Of a DNA stretch of 64,000 nt, positions 24,691 to 37,625 are shown one piece after another (the stretch's first letter is position 1; every line of letters starts with the position of its first letter). The notes beneath the pieces are model-generated. The model saw only the letters and a list, made by a program, of their open reading frames with translations. It was not told where the DNA came from and did not search any database. Source of the DNA: Allacma fusca (Eukaryota > Arthropoda > Collembola > Symphypleona > Sminthuridae); NCBI GenBank assembly GCA_947179485.1, contig OX359250.1, positions 14,676,539 through 14,740,538 of the forward strand, given 5' to 3'. Made by a program: the position numbers and the translations under genes.

Positions 24691-26411
24691 TCTTCACAAT
24701 CCTCATTCCGTTGCTGGGGTCAGTTATGCCTTACTATGAGAGTGTGGACACCAATATGGATTTCCCAATTCAACTGTAAATGCAGTAAAATTTTAAAATT
24801 GAAAATTTATTTCAGGTAATCTTTTTTTAAATAACTGAGACTTCTAGGGAAATAATTAGGACCTGGTTTGATCTAATTATGAAAGTCAGAGTTACCTCAG
24901 AAGACTCAAATGAGGCTATGTAGGTTGAAGGGACACATCGGGGGATAGATGATTATGAGGGGAAAAAACCACAAGTGGCTTGAACTTTGACATTTAAACT
25001 CAGGGACTCTGGACTCCCTCTGAAAAAAAATAAATCTGAGGCTTTCCCTTTGACATTCATTATTCCCATCTTGGAGTTTTGATCAGAGGAGCTATAGAGT
25101 TTCGATTACCCATATGTCAGGGAGATTGGGAATGGGGAGAGGAACAGCCGCCGCCCCGTCAGAGTCGATTCAAGGATTTAGTATCCGACGGAACATGAAA
25201 AGTTGAAAGATTAAGAAAACGTACAAGTTTCTTAACGGTGTATTAATTTGACGTCGGTAATCACATGTTATCACCGGAACTGTACCGCAGCTTCTTCTCC
25301 TGCCCCGCTGTGCCGGGTTTTATAAGAAAATTCCCTGTACCTTCAAACAAACCACATACTGTGGATGAAGTACACCCACCCAGGGATCGAAAACCTTTGA
25401 ATTGCGCATACCCCGTCAAGTTTTGTTTAGCTGGAATAATGCTCCTCATCTTTCCATAATACAGAATTGGAGGCTCCGCCACACAAAAGTACCAGAGCTG
25501 AGACTGAGCTCAATACTTTTAAAAAACTTCCGAAAGCCAAGACATCCTTCCCATTCCTATTCCTACATTCTATAATAATCTTTAAGGAGAGCCTTCACTT
25601 TCGAAAATCCTATGGAGGCTCAAGAGGTAAAAATTAATCTTTGTAATGACTGCGTAAGGCCACAACTTTAAAAGGTCTAAAAACAGGACGGACCTGCTCC
25701 GGACCCCAGCTCTTTGACTCCAGGTTAAAAATATAAATCATTCTGTCTTTTGTTCCCAATTTTGTTTTTTTTCCGACCGGACTTACACTTTCGCCTCTTC
25801 AAACAAAGTCCAGCTCGGTTCTAAGAAATATTATTCTGTGAAAAGGAGGAAGCTCGATTTCCTCCATGACGTTAATAAAACCAGGATTAGAGCCTGTGGT
25901 TCCTGCCTCGGATGAAAGCAACAGCTTGTTCTTAATAAAATTCAGAGAAGCTCCTCCAAAAAGGAAGGTGTGGCTTACATATTATGCACTTTGATAAAAA
26001 TACTTGGTGTCTAACCCTTGTTGTACAAGTCACCTGGGACTCTTGGGACGAGAGAGTAACTACAACAAAACTGGAGGAGAAAGTCAGTTTATAAGATCCA
26101 AGTTGGTAGTTATTTCAATGCAGACATATGAGACATGCACCTTCATCGATCGGACTCTGGGAAGAATTTTTCAGGTGCTCTTTCCCTCAAACCCCCTCTT
26201 AGCCCATACATGTCCCATACTACACTGGAACAACATGTAAGGAAAAGGGAGCAATCCTGAAACAGATATCTTCCCTTAATATTTTAAAGGACGGAGCTCA
26301 AGGGACCTATGAATCCCGTATCATCGTCCATATTCCTCCATATAATTATTTGATGACGTCCGTCTAATCTTTACTGCGAATTCTCAGCGTTTAGATCCAG
26401 TCATGTGAAAA

Positions 26412-26508
26412 AAGAGGGGAGAAAGTTGGAGAAAGCTGGAGAAAGTTGGTGAAAGCTGGAGAAAGCTGGAGAAAGCTGGAGAAAGTTGGAGAAAGTTGGA
26501 GAAAGCAG
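26412..26508. repeat. Minisatellite, 10-bp unit GAGAAAGTTG
   Basis: About nine copies of GAGAAAGYTG, the reverse complement of the core at 24.6 kb. Confidence 0.93.
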
Positions 26509-26859
26509 GATAAAAATGAGTACCTACTAAAATTTATATTCTTTATTTTTTGTATTACAAATTCGACAATATGTTTTATCCTTACTGTTGGGAAGAGAAT
26601 TTTAGAGTATGTAAAAATTGAAATAAACCCTGGGAAGGGAAATAATTTAAATGGACCCATGTTTTTTGAAAAAAAAAGGTTGGAGAGGGGAACCCGAGTC
26701 ATTTTCTCACAACATCTGTCTCAAAATCCTTCCCTGTAATGACATTAGATTTCACATTCCTTGAGGCACATTAATAGAGGATTAGGAGGAGACAACAACA
26801 GAGGTATTTTGTACCTCATGAAAGATTTACTTTCACATGAAAATTGATTTTCTAAAACT

Positions 26860-26860
26860 A

Positions 26861-26891
<31 letters not shown>

Positions 26892-26923
26892 TTCTCTATC
26901 CCCCCCCCTCTCTCTCTCTCTCT
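26860..26923. repeat. (CT)n microsatellite, interrupted
   Basis: CT runs with a C8 interruption. Confidence 0.93.
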
Positions 26924-27959
26924 TGTACATACCCAATCTTGGGGAATCTTCCCTATACTTTGAATGTCCCCTACACTTGAGCCCCACACGTTCCGTCTTA
27001 TCTATTTCTCCGAAACGAGAGGAATCAATAAGTATAGAGTAAGACATTCCCTATACAGGTAAAATCTCACTTGTTCCCAGTATTCCAAGCGAGCCTATGT
27101 ATATTGTCACTATAGGACTTTTACCAGTTCCCTCGAGACTGTCTCAAAATTTGATGGGATTGGAAACCTATAACCTTCAATCTGTCACCAATTTCCCTTC
27201 CCAAAATCTACTGTCCGCTCCGCCCATGACAGAGTCCCAGACTATATTTCCCCCCAATAATAATCACCGCCTTGACTTACAATCACATCCCCACGAGCAT
27301 TCTGACCTTGGAAGAGGAATAAACCTTAGGAATTAATTTAAGATTTCATTTAAAATTAAAACCCCCCTGATTATCCCTACCAAGCAGGAAGTCAACCTTC
27401 TTATAATTACATATGTAGCTCCACATTTAGTGACACTCTGGGCAGAGTCTACAAATTCCCAGTCATTTAGTAAATTTCCCCGAAAATGCGCCTAGTAATA
27501 ATTATTGAAATTGAATTTGAAGTATAAGTAATTACGTATGTCCCAGGAATTTAATAGAATTCCACCGAAAGTTGGGCTAAATAGCTGGGCCTTCGGAAGC
27601 TAACCCCAATATATTTACAAGGAGGAGGGAATTAATTGAAAAATAATTTGAAGATCCAGGTCCTAGGAAATTGGAAGGGAAGGAGGGAGATTTTGTCAAT
27701 TATCCTGTCTCTCCCAATCCCTCGCCCTTGAACTTCCAATGGGAGAGTTAATTGGGAAGAGCAAACTCCGAGCGCATCTTCTTAATATCTCTAAACCTTC
27801 AATTCTGAGGAAGCCAAAAATTATATAGAAAATCCTGTTATAAATTAATTTTAAGATATATTTTTCCTCTTCAAAAAATCTCGTAATTACTTTAAGGATT
27901 CTTTTTACTTTGGATGATTAATTTCCAGTGGGGTTCTTTTAAATTTGATGTACTGTAAT

Positions 27960-27987
27960 TTGTGTGTGTGTGTGTGTGTGTGTGTGT
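27960..27987. repeat. (TG)n microsatellite
   Basis: About 14 TG units. Confidence 0.95.
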
Positions 27988-28378
27988 ATCTTGGAGTAAT
28001 TATGTACACCTGTGCTGGAGTATGTGGGACTTGAATAGCGTTGGGAGAGAATTAGGGTTAATCCGTCTTGTAATATCATTGGCAAATTAACTGCGAGTGG
28101 AGATTTTGAAAGGATTTGACGTCTCTTGTAATATGGGACTAATATTGTCAGTAAAACTAGTCCATTTCAACTTTGGGGAGTCTCTCTCTCTCTCTCTCTC
28201 AAGCCCAGGGTATGGGAAGTGGGATGATGGGAATTTCCCCTACTTATTTTACAAGTCTTAATTACACCCAAGAGCTCTCCCTTTATTCCTGACTACAATA
28301 TCCCAGTAATTACATTCCGATTATGGATCTAACCAAATATAGTGGGGCTTTGATTAATTTCCAAAAGACAATTCCATG

Positions 28379-28380
<2 letters not shown>

Positions 28381-28428
<48 letters not shown>
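28381..28428. repeat. (TAA)n microsatellite, 16 units
   Basis: Pure TAA triplets, giving a poly-Ile shadow frame on the other strand. Confidence 0.97.
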
Positions 28429-29590
28429 GGGCTCTCTCCGTGTAAATCATAAAAATGCCTTTATAATTATTTAAATTGTTTATAAAATCAATTAACCTAA
28501 AATTATTGGACTTGTAAAAGGTCAAGGAGGATTTCAATTAAAATAAGTGAATAAAATCTTTGAATAATATTTCCCTCATACAAAAATAAATTGTAGAATG
28601 TTCTAATTTGAAAGTTTCACATTTTTGTGTAAAATTGTGCTGATGAGGGGGATGTGTGTGGGGAAACAATTTAAAATATTCTTATTCTGTGCTGAAGGTT
28701 TTTTGGGAGGGTTGTGTGGGAATCCTGTAATAAAGTTTGATGAGGCCCGAGTTGCCCATCCGGAAAAAAGTTGTAAAACTCCCATATGGAATAATGTGAA
28801 GTCAGCTTCCTTGTAAAGTCAGGAGAAGGGAGAGGATTTTTTTATACCTATCCTATTTTTTTTTTAAAAGAAAAGTTTGAAAATTACACAAGAAAATTTA
28901 TGAAAGGGAAGTTAATCAAGAAAAGAATCGCATGCATTTATCTCTGTTCCTATGATTTATACACAGGGGGTAAAAAGGACTTTAAGCTAAGGCTAGAGAG
29001 GATTTTTTTTTTCATTCTCACATGTTGCTCCCATCACTTGAGATTTATGACTGTGATGTGTTTTCTCACTCTCTCTCCTTCCTTTTTCTCACCCGAGCCT
29101 CATAGGCTCTATAGCTGAAGGAGCCATAGATATCAAGTGCACACTTCCCATAGTGTCTTCAACATTGCGGATAATTATTCCTGAAATCTGACCCTCCGTC
29201 CTATAAATCTTCCTCTATATAATCCTGGTTTTAATTATTGAAATCAGCCCCTACACAGTTCAAGTCCTCCTCTTCAATTCTGTCTTGCTTGGGGGGAACG
29301 GGAGGGAATAAGTGAGGGTAAAAATTAATTTTAACTTTTCTTTATTTTTTTTATATAAAGTCCCAACTCACTCGGGAACAATTAATCTTCCAGAGATCTT
29401 CCTAACAAATTTATTCATCCCTTAAAATTCTCCGACATCAATTCCAATGAACACATTTTGTCATAATTACTAGATACTTTGAAATCCCACAAAGGGTTTT
29501 TAATACACCGTGGGAACGAGATATGTGATTATCTATGCAAGGAAGCGGAATTTGAAATGAAATCCCTCATTTCCTACAATTTGACTCCCT

Positions 29591-29800
29591 GACCTAGGTC
29601 AATATTTACGAGCACAAGTGACACTTCAAAATTCTTGAGGATTACAAAACTAACCATTTTTATTGTCTCACAGAAATATTTGTGGGAGAAAAAAATTCCT
29701 GTTCAGAGGAATTTTATGCTCTTGTGGATTTTATTAAAACTGACTTTATTGACCTAGGTCAGTATTATTTTAGGTTCAAAGGGGTCAAAGAAGAAGCTCC
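29591..29800. repeat. Dispersed repeat, two copies with TGACCTAGGTCA core
   Basis: CTGACCTAGGTCAATATT at 29590-29607 and TTGACCTAGGTCAGTATT about 160 bp later, the second followed by GGTTCAAAGGGGTCAAAG. Same element as at 57.02, 60.01, 60.20, 62.8 and 62.95 kb. Confidence 0.7.
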
Positions 29801-30063
29801 ATGAAATTTTTGAAGATTAATTTTGACTTTCTTTTTTTTTCTCGGGGAAGATCTTATTCAAAAGATTTTTTGAGAGGGGATTTTTGCAGGGGATTTGTGG
29901 ACACTTGTAGTATTTCCTAAGCCTGGGTTCAAAATTGGAGGTACATAGAAATGAGACGCAAAGGGAAAAACGTATGGGTGGTGGGAAAAGATGGGCTTTT
30001 ATTGGGAGAAGGAAGGAATGGATGTCTCAAAAGTACATTATAATTCGGAGGAAAAATACAAAG

Positions 30064-30140
30064 AGGAGAAAGTCAGGAGAAAGTCAGGAGAAAGTCAGGA
30101 GAAAGTTAGGAGAAAGTCAGGAGAAAGTCAGGAGAAAGCA
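30064..30140. repeat. Minisatellite, 11-bp unit GGAGAAAGTCA
   Basis: Seven copies of GGAGAAAGTCA with one TTA variant. Confidence 0.94.
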
Positions 30141-32884
30141 AAAGTGTTGAGAAAAAAATGGAGGGAAGACTCCCTAGTGTTAAAGACTGGGTGAGGGATA
30201 AAAGAGGCTTCTATGAGCCCCATTGTAATCATTTTATAAAATTAGACATGATTAATTGAGAAAATCTGGTAGTTTAAGTTGGTTAAAATTCGGGTAAAAG
30301 GAGGGAAAGAGGGAGGTTGGAGGGGGAAATCGATAAATGGTGAAAATGGTACGGAGCATATATGACGGGGAAGAAGAGAGAAGGGACTTGATAAAGCCAC
30401 TCATGAAAATGATGAGATTAGATTGAAACGTGGAAACAAAATCCTGGAGCTCGTCCTCATCATGAATAGAAAATTTCTTTCTGGTCTCCATTTCAATGTC
30501 ACAGTCTTTTACTGCATCCAAATGAACATTGATGCAGTCAGTAAGTTCCCAACGCTCTTTCAATCATCCTCAACCACTCTTTAAATAAAGGTTCCGCTAT
30601 CAAAGCACATGTTCATCTCCATATACATAATTCTATCCACATCAGCCCTTTTAGGAGTCTCCCTCCACACAAAGTGTGTACACACACACATACACACGAA
30701 TTTCCATTTCCAGTCCCCACACAGGAGCTACATTACGTATGTACATATGTACGTATGTACGTCCCATTGTAATCCCGTAACCTTTCACGCTCACACAGTC
30801 CAAATTGAAGGGAATTTCATTGGGAGCTCTATTCATTCCTGTTGTGTAGAAAGGATCTATTCAGGAGTTTCAATGCGTCTACAATTAGCAGACTTCTACA
30901 GGCATTCCTGTTTTTAAAGGAGGCCTCCAATTATTCAAGTTTCAAGCCAAGCCAAGCCAAGTCAAGCTCAGGCTAAGTTCGGGTCAAGTTATCTTAAATT
31001 CACACTCAGGTTTTTAGAAAGTTCACAAATCATCTTTCCTTACACAAATTTTCCTCCCAGCTCAAGTCAATCTTGGGTCAAGTTTTTACTAATTGTAAGT
31101 TTGAGGGGAATTTATATTCGGTTAAATTTATTAAAAAAAACATATGTGAGGGAAAGGGTGGGGTTTCAAGAAATGTTTATAAAGCACTGGGAAAAAATTC
31201 GAATAAAAATCCTTTTTTTTGAGAATATAATTTCAGGATGAATCTCGGGAAAAAAATCTCATGTGGGAAACTTCCCCCCGCAGATATCTGTACAAAAACG
31301 TGGGGTCCTATTGAGTAAAATTAGGAGGGGGAAACTTACAAAATATTTCTATAGAATGACTGAGTCCCATTAGATTAACATATAATAGGAAGTGACGGGA
31401 ACTTTCCCTTTCCCTCCCTGCTCCTTCAATACTGTCCAATTGAGAGAGGTATGAGAAAGTTCAAGGAGAAAAACTTTCTCAAATAATGTTGCTTTTTTTT
31501 AAAAGGAGAAAAAAAAGTAGGGAGAATTTTTTTTAAAAGCATATTACAAGAATAAAAGAGCACAACGTTTGAAATCATGGGGATTGCTTTTTTGCAAAAA
31601 AGTTAACTTCATACTAAAAGGGATCGGGGAGGGAGAAGAGAGAGACAGAGTTTGGGAGAAACTCTTTCCTCCTGTACACACATTTATTTTGACCTTTGTT
31701 AATCTTTAAGCGTGCACTCAAAAGAGGACCGCATACTGTACAGATAGAAAGTAAGCGCTTACTTTTATTAGTCCCTGAATTTTTTTTTATGACATTAGGA
31801 AGAAAATCCGGAATTGACAGCGTTTTTTTTATATAAAGAATTCAAATATTTACAAAAGGAAATTTCAAAAAGTAGTACTTTCTTCATCAATTTAATTTCT
31901 AGAAATAGTTTTTTTTATAAATTTAACGTCCAAAGTGCTTTCTCCATAAATTTATTTTCTTTGACAAAATTCTTTTAAATTTGTGATTTTGTAATAGTAG
32001 TGCGTTAAATTTATTGCCATAAAAGCATGTCTTGTAGTTGTTGCAGTAGTGGAATAAATTTTCTATGATATTTTTCAATTGGGTAAAAAAAATTCATGGG
32101 TGGATGTCCAAAAGTATGGAAATAATTAAATTAAAAATAAACCACTTCTTGATTGGTTCAATTGAAAATGAATCCTGGATTTAAATCATATTTGAGGGGA
32201 AGTCTCCGGACTTTGTCTTGCTGATTTATTTGTGTGGAGTAAAAACAGCAAAGGGAAGTAGATACGTAATTATTACATATGTAGATATGTATAGTATATG
32301 TATGTTGGGGATGAAATGGAAAAGTTTCAGGGCAATTGTATTGACAGGAAAAATGTGAGTATGTACATATGGCTAGAGAGGTAGGGGAAAATTTGGTATT
32401 GGAAATCCACTACGACTCCAATGGAGGAAGAAGACAGAGCTGGGACGGAGTCAAGGATTCAAAGACCGAACTGAAGCAGAATTTTATTGTGGAATTCAAG
32501 GAGTGTATTTATACTCAGGATGACGACGGAGTTTAAGTATAGGGACTGAGGGTCGGAATACTGGGCATTTTGGTTGACGTTGAGTGAAAAATAGGGTCAA
32601 AGAGCGTTTGTGGATGTAGGAAAGACTGCATGTGGGATTTACTTTTTCAAGTTTGGGACTGAGTCAGATATTTCAAAGCGAGCAAGACTTGGTTTGACTT
32701 GATATCTTTGAAGTAGTGGAATTCTTGACTTCGAATAGTAGACACTTGCTTGAGCCCACTTGAATGAACTTTCTTCAACTTGATCTCCATTTGAGTGAGT
32801 GTTACTTTACTTCGCCTAAAGTCAATACACTTCAACTTGACTTAACTACACCTCAACTGGGCTAAACTTGACCTAGACTTTAGT

Positions 32885-33235
32885 AGACTTTATCACAAAT
32901 TGAATCAACTTGACCTCATTTTGACTAAACTTGGCTAGAATAATTGATCTCAACTTGACCTCATTTTGACTAAACTTGGCTAGAATAATTGATCTCAACT
33001 TGACCTCATTTTGACTAGACTTGGATAGAATTGATCTCAACTTGACCTCATTTTGACTAAACTTGGATAGAATTGATCTCAACTTGACCTCATTTTGACT
33101 AAACTTGGCTAGAATTGATCTCAACTTGACCTCATTTTGACTAAACTTGGCTAGAATTGATCTCAACTTGACCTCATTTTGACTAAACTTGGCTAGAATT
33201 GATCTCAACTTGACCTCATTTTGACTGAACTTGAC
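32885..33235. repeat. Minisatellite, 42-45-bp unit with CTTGACCTC core
   Basis: Eight copies of CTTGACCTCATTTTGACTAA followed by ACTTGGCTAGAATTGATCTC. The first two carry a 3-bp insertion. The frame stays open on the minus strand because 42 is a multiple of three; it is not a gene. Confidence 0.95.
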
Positions 33236-33600
33236 TTGACTTGACTAAACTTGGCTAGACTTGATCTCACCTTGACCTCGTTTTGATTAATTTCCTCAAC
33301 GACTAAGCTTGAACTCAACGACTAAACTTGGCTAAACTTGACCTCAACTGCTACACTTGACATCAACTGCTACACTTGACCTCAACGGCTTAACATGAGT
33401 AAATTTGACCTTAACTTGAGTAAACTTGACCCCATTGACTAAACTTGACCTTAACTTCAGTAAACTTGACCCCATTGACTAAACTTGACCTTAACTTGAG
33501 TAAACTTGACCTTAACTTGTGGAAACTTGACCCCATTGACCAAACTTGACCCTAACTTGTGTAAACTTGACCCCATCGACTAAACTTGACCTCAATTTGA
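33236..33600. repeat. Degenerate CTTGACC repeat zone
   Basis: Continues the preceding array as irregular CTTGACCTTAACTTGAGTAA, CTTGACCCCATTGACTAAA and CTACACTTGACCTCAA units without fixed length. Confidence 0.85.
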
Positions 33601-34073
33601 ATACCCATAAATAGATAATTGAAATTTTGCAAACGTTGAACTTCATCAAAATCGAATCTGCCCAACCTTGAGCTAATCATCCCAAAATTAAAGAAACAAG
33701 TTAATTGACCCTAACTTAAACTTGACTTCCCACAAAACCAGCAAAACCTCCCCGAGAACTTGAATAAACAGAAACTGGCCCAACAAAACCATTCACCCCG
33801 CTTGACTCCTCCCTGAAAATGTGCGCTGAACTTTGACTATGCCAGTCCTGAAATTGACCCAAATCTAACCTACCCTAGCATAACCTATAAAATACAAATT
33901 GACTAAAAACTTAAGTTTCAGGTGAACTTGAGCCCAGCTCGGGCAAAGGGCCGGAGGAAGAGTGAGAGGAAGAAGTGAGTATATCGGAAATGTATTGTAG
34001 GAAATGGAGCTAATAGACAGGTACGTATGAGCTCCTTCCCTCTCTCTCGGCTATAAATTTCTATTCGCAGGAG

Positions 34074-34074
34074 G

Positions 34075-34123
<49 letters not shown>
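34074..34123. repeat. (GA)n microsatellite
   Basis: About 20 GA units after GAGGGAGAGAGAAA. Confidence 0.95.
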
Positions 34124-34127
<4 letters not shown>

Positions 34128-34628
34128 GGAAAAGCCCATTAGGTATTTACTGCACGTTCCTTCCAGGAGCTTTTCCAATCCCAACCAAGACTTCCACTCC
34201 TACTTATCTTTATTATCGTGCCCGTGCTCAGTGTTGGTCACGGTTCAGGTTACTTATTGTGTCATGTGGTTCCATTCAAAACATTTTCTATGTTCACAAA
34301 TGAAATCATTTCATGGCCTCCTTCTATCCAAACACATCCGATCTCCTCACCAAGTAGCCATCCCTCCTCTCAGCCACTCTCCCTCTCACAACCTCATTGT
34401 CACAAGCACAGCCCGAGCTTTTTTCCTATCTTCCTTATTAGTCCCTCTTTCTTTAATAGCTCCAGGTCCCCTCTATCTTCCCTCAGACTGTGTCCAGCCC
34501 CCCAAAAAATCCTCCCTCCCAGGTAATTCCCCCAAGGATTTATTTTCATACATCCTCAAATTATCTAAATTCCCCTCATCATTCCCACTCCTCAGCAAAA
34601 TAACTAAAACCTCTTCCATGGTTCATCA

Positions 34629-34629
34629 A

Positions 34630-34653
<24 letters not shown>
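34629..34653. repeat. T homopolymer
   Basis: A run of about 23 T on the plus strand. No SINE body or target duplication was recognised beside it. Confidence 0.9.
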
Positions 34654-34660
<7 letters not shown>

Positions 34661-36639
34661 CAAACTGTTGACACTATCTAAACGTTTTATGGACAAGACC
34701 CGACCCACATCAATAAATCCCCTTGAAATTGAATTAATCCCATTGAGGGATCAAATCAGAAAACAAATCTCCCTGGGACATGCCTCATCCCATTTAAATA
34801 CATGCTTTTGGCACGGTCAGGACCACAGCCCTAATGGGATTATCCAATGGAAGTAACTCCTGTAAATAAAACAATATAGCTGGCTGATTTCGACTCAGCC
34901 CGTAATACTTACTGGATAAATTTCCTCTCCCCCTCCCCTGGAATTTGATTAGTGCCTGGCGTGGATAGAGGAAATTTGTCCCCGTGGAAAAATGTCACTG
35001 TCAAAAATCACCTTGGATGGGTGTCCAAGTGAGGAATGAATTAATAGGCTGATGGTAATAAAAGATATCAGAAATAAAGATAGTGGTTCGGCCCCCCCCC
35101 CTCCAGGGGCGGGAACAATGTTTTTTGAATATGAACTAAAATCCTACTAACCCTAAACCTTAAGGTATACTTCCCATTGCATGTACATATTTTTTCTCCT
35201 TATGCACAATGTACCCTAAAATGTGTGGACTATACACAAAACATTTTTTGATTAATATTGTCGTATATTTTTACAAGAAAGAATAATAATTTTGTGGGGA
35301 AAACAAGGAAGAGGGTTAAATGTCAAAATATTTTTCCATTTTAAAAAATAAATCCCTTATAAAGGGGTGTGTTAAAAAGAGTCATTGGAAAGTCATAAAA
35401 AAAATTTGTGGGGATTACAAGAGTAGTGGGGAAAAATTTAATGAGAATGTTATTTGAAAATAATTCTGAAGAGAAAATTTTGGGGGTATTTAAAAAATTG
35501 GGAGAATGCAATTTAATGTTTATTTTGAAATAATTTTGGAACAATCAAAGATTAATTCCAATGGAGAAAACAATTTTGCTTAATTAATTTCTAAAACTTA
35601 ACTTCTAAATAAAAAAATAAAAAATAAAAAAATGGGAGAAAGCTTTCGGAATTTTAAGGGCTGATCATCACCCGTTTGTTTACAAAATAGAGAGGGCATG
35701 AATTAGTGAAATGAAGGAACTTCCCACGCCTGAATCCACTCCCTGAATGAGTCGCATGTGTATAGTCCCAAATTAGAAGAGTCAGCTCGAAATTAAGCAG
35801 CTGCTTGTAAGAAATCCAGGATTCAATTTCCGCCTGATTTCCCTATCCCATATGGGGCTCAACTTGACTACTGTATACTGGACAATGCTGTTTTTATTTA
35901 GGGGGATCCGCTCTACGGAGAGAGTTGACGGTATATATATATTTTCGGAGGAGGGGAGGCTCCTCATCAGGAAGAGGGGAGAGGGGAAAAAGGATACTTG
36001 AAGTATGGGAGAAAGCAGGGGGAAAGAGACGGGAGAGGGAAACGTGAGTGGAGGGGGAATGATTTGCCTAATGATTTTATTCAGCCTTGAGTAAGCGGAT
36101 ATGTAAATACAAACAATAAACTGTGTGTTTGCATGCTTCATTATAGGAGCATTTCATTGTGAGGACCAATTGTATACATGCTCTTTATTATTTCCCTTCC
36201 TGTCCCTTTCCCTCTGTGTTTTGATCCCGGGTCTCCCCGGTTTCAATCAAACTCTGTAATATTTACAGGAGTTCAAAAATGAATCAAGAGTTCCTTCTTC
36301 TTCCCAACGACTGCTCTCAAATTTATGTTGTGTTATGTACTCAATATTTCCCTTTCCTTTTTTTTTAATTCGAAATATTGGGCCTTTGAAATGACATCCT
36401 CTATGGAGGGCGGAAGTCCAAATGAATCGGTGTTTTCTGTGAAAGCAATTTTTGTTTGTGTTACTTATGTATTATTGGCTTTTCAGCTTTCAATTCATTA
36501 CCTCTTTGTAGGTATGTACATAAGTCTGGGAATCAGTAGGAGTGTCTTGGGACCTGGGAAATATTTTCTGGCAAGTGTGACAAAATTTTGGGGGAAAATT
36601 GAACACATTTTTCTTAAATTTCGGGGAAATATTGGGCAA

Positions 36640-37080
36640 ATTTCTGGGTAAGTTTTGGTTAAGTTTAGGTAACTTTTGGTTAAGCTTTGGGTAACTTTTG
36701 ATTAAGCTTTGGGTAAATTTTGGGTAACTTTTTGGTGAATTTTGGGTAAATTTTGGGTAAATTTTGGGTAACTTTTTGGTGAATTTTGGTGAATTTTGGG
36801 TAAATTTTGGATAAATTTTCGGTAACTTTTTGGTGAATTTTGGGTAACTTTTTGGTAAATTTTGGGTAACTTTTTGGTAAATTTTGGGTAACTTTTTGGT
36901 AAATTTTGGGTAACTTTTTGGTAAATTTTGGGTAACTTTTTGGTAAATTTTGGGTAACTTTTTGGTAAATTTTGGGTAACTTTTTGGTAAATTTTATGTA
37001 AATTCTGGAAAGATTTTGGGTAAATGATGGGTAGATTTTGGGTAAATTTTGGATAAATTATGAACAAATTCTAGGTAAAT
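36640..37080. repeat. Minisatellite, 22-bp unit
   Basis: AAATTTTGGGTAACTTTTTG plus GT, best at 36840-36990, with shorter AAATTTTGGGT variants around it. It passes into the 33-bp array that follows. Confidence 0.94.
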
Positions 37081-37119
37081 AATGCATAAATCTTGTGAAA
37101 ATTATGGGCTAATTTTGGG

Positions 37120-37625
37120 TAAATTATGAGTAAATTTTCGGTAAATAATGCGTAAATCTTGCAAAAATTACGAGTAAATTTTCGGTAAATAATGCGTAAA
37201 TCTTGCAAAAATTACGAGTAAATTTTAGACAAATTTGGGGAAAATTATGAATACAATTTAGACAAATTTGAGGGAAATTATGAATACAATTTAGACAAAT
37301 TTGGGGAAAATTATGAATACAATTTAGACAAATTTGAGGGAAATTATGAATACAATTTAGACAAATTTGGGGAAAATTATGAATACAATTTAGACAAATT
37401 TGGGGAAAATTATGAATACAATTTAGACAAATTTGGGGAAAATTATGAATACGTTTGAGACAAATTCGGGGAAAATTATAAGTAAACTGTAGACACATTT
37501 GGGGAAAATTATGAGTAAATTTCACACAAAAATTTGGGAAAATTACAAGTAAATTGTAAAAAAAAATTGGGAAAATTACAAGTAAATTGTAAAAAAAATT
37601 TGGGGACAATTATGAGTATATTTTA
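37120..37625. repeat. Minisatellite, 33-bp unit
   Basis: About nine copies built from GACAAATTTGGGGAAAATTA followed by TGAATACAATTTA; the ends are degenerate. Confidence 0.94.

Noticed and set aside
25261-25482. Open frames on both strands in a more GC-rich island
   Set aside because: Neither translation resembles a known family, no splice signals fit, and the island may simply be a unique or decayed repeat.
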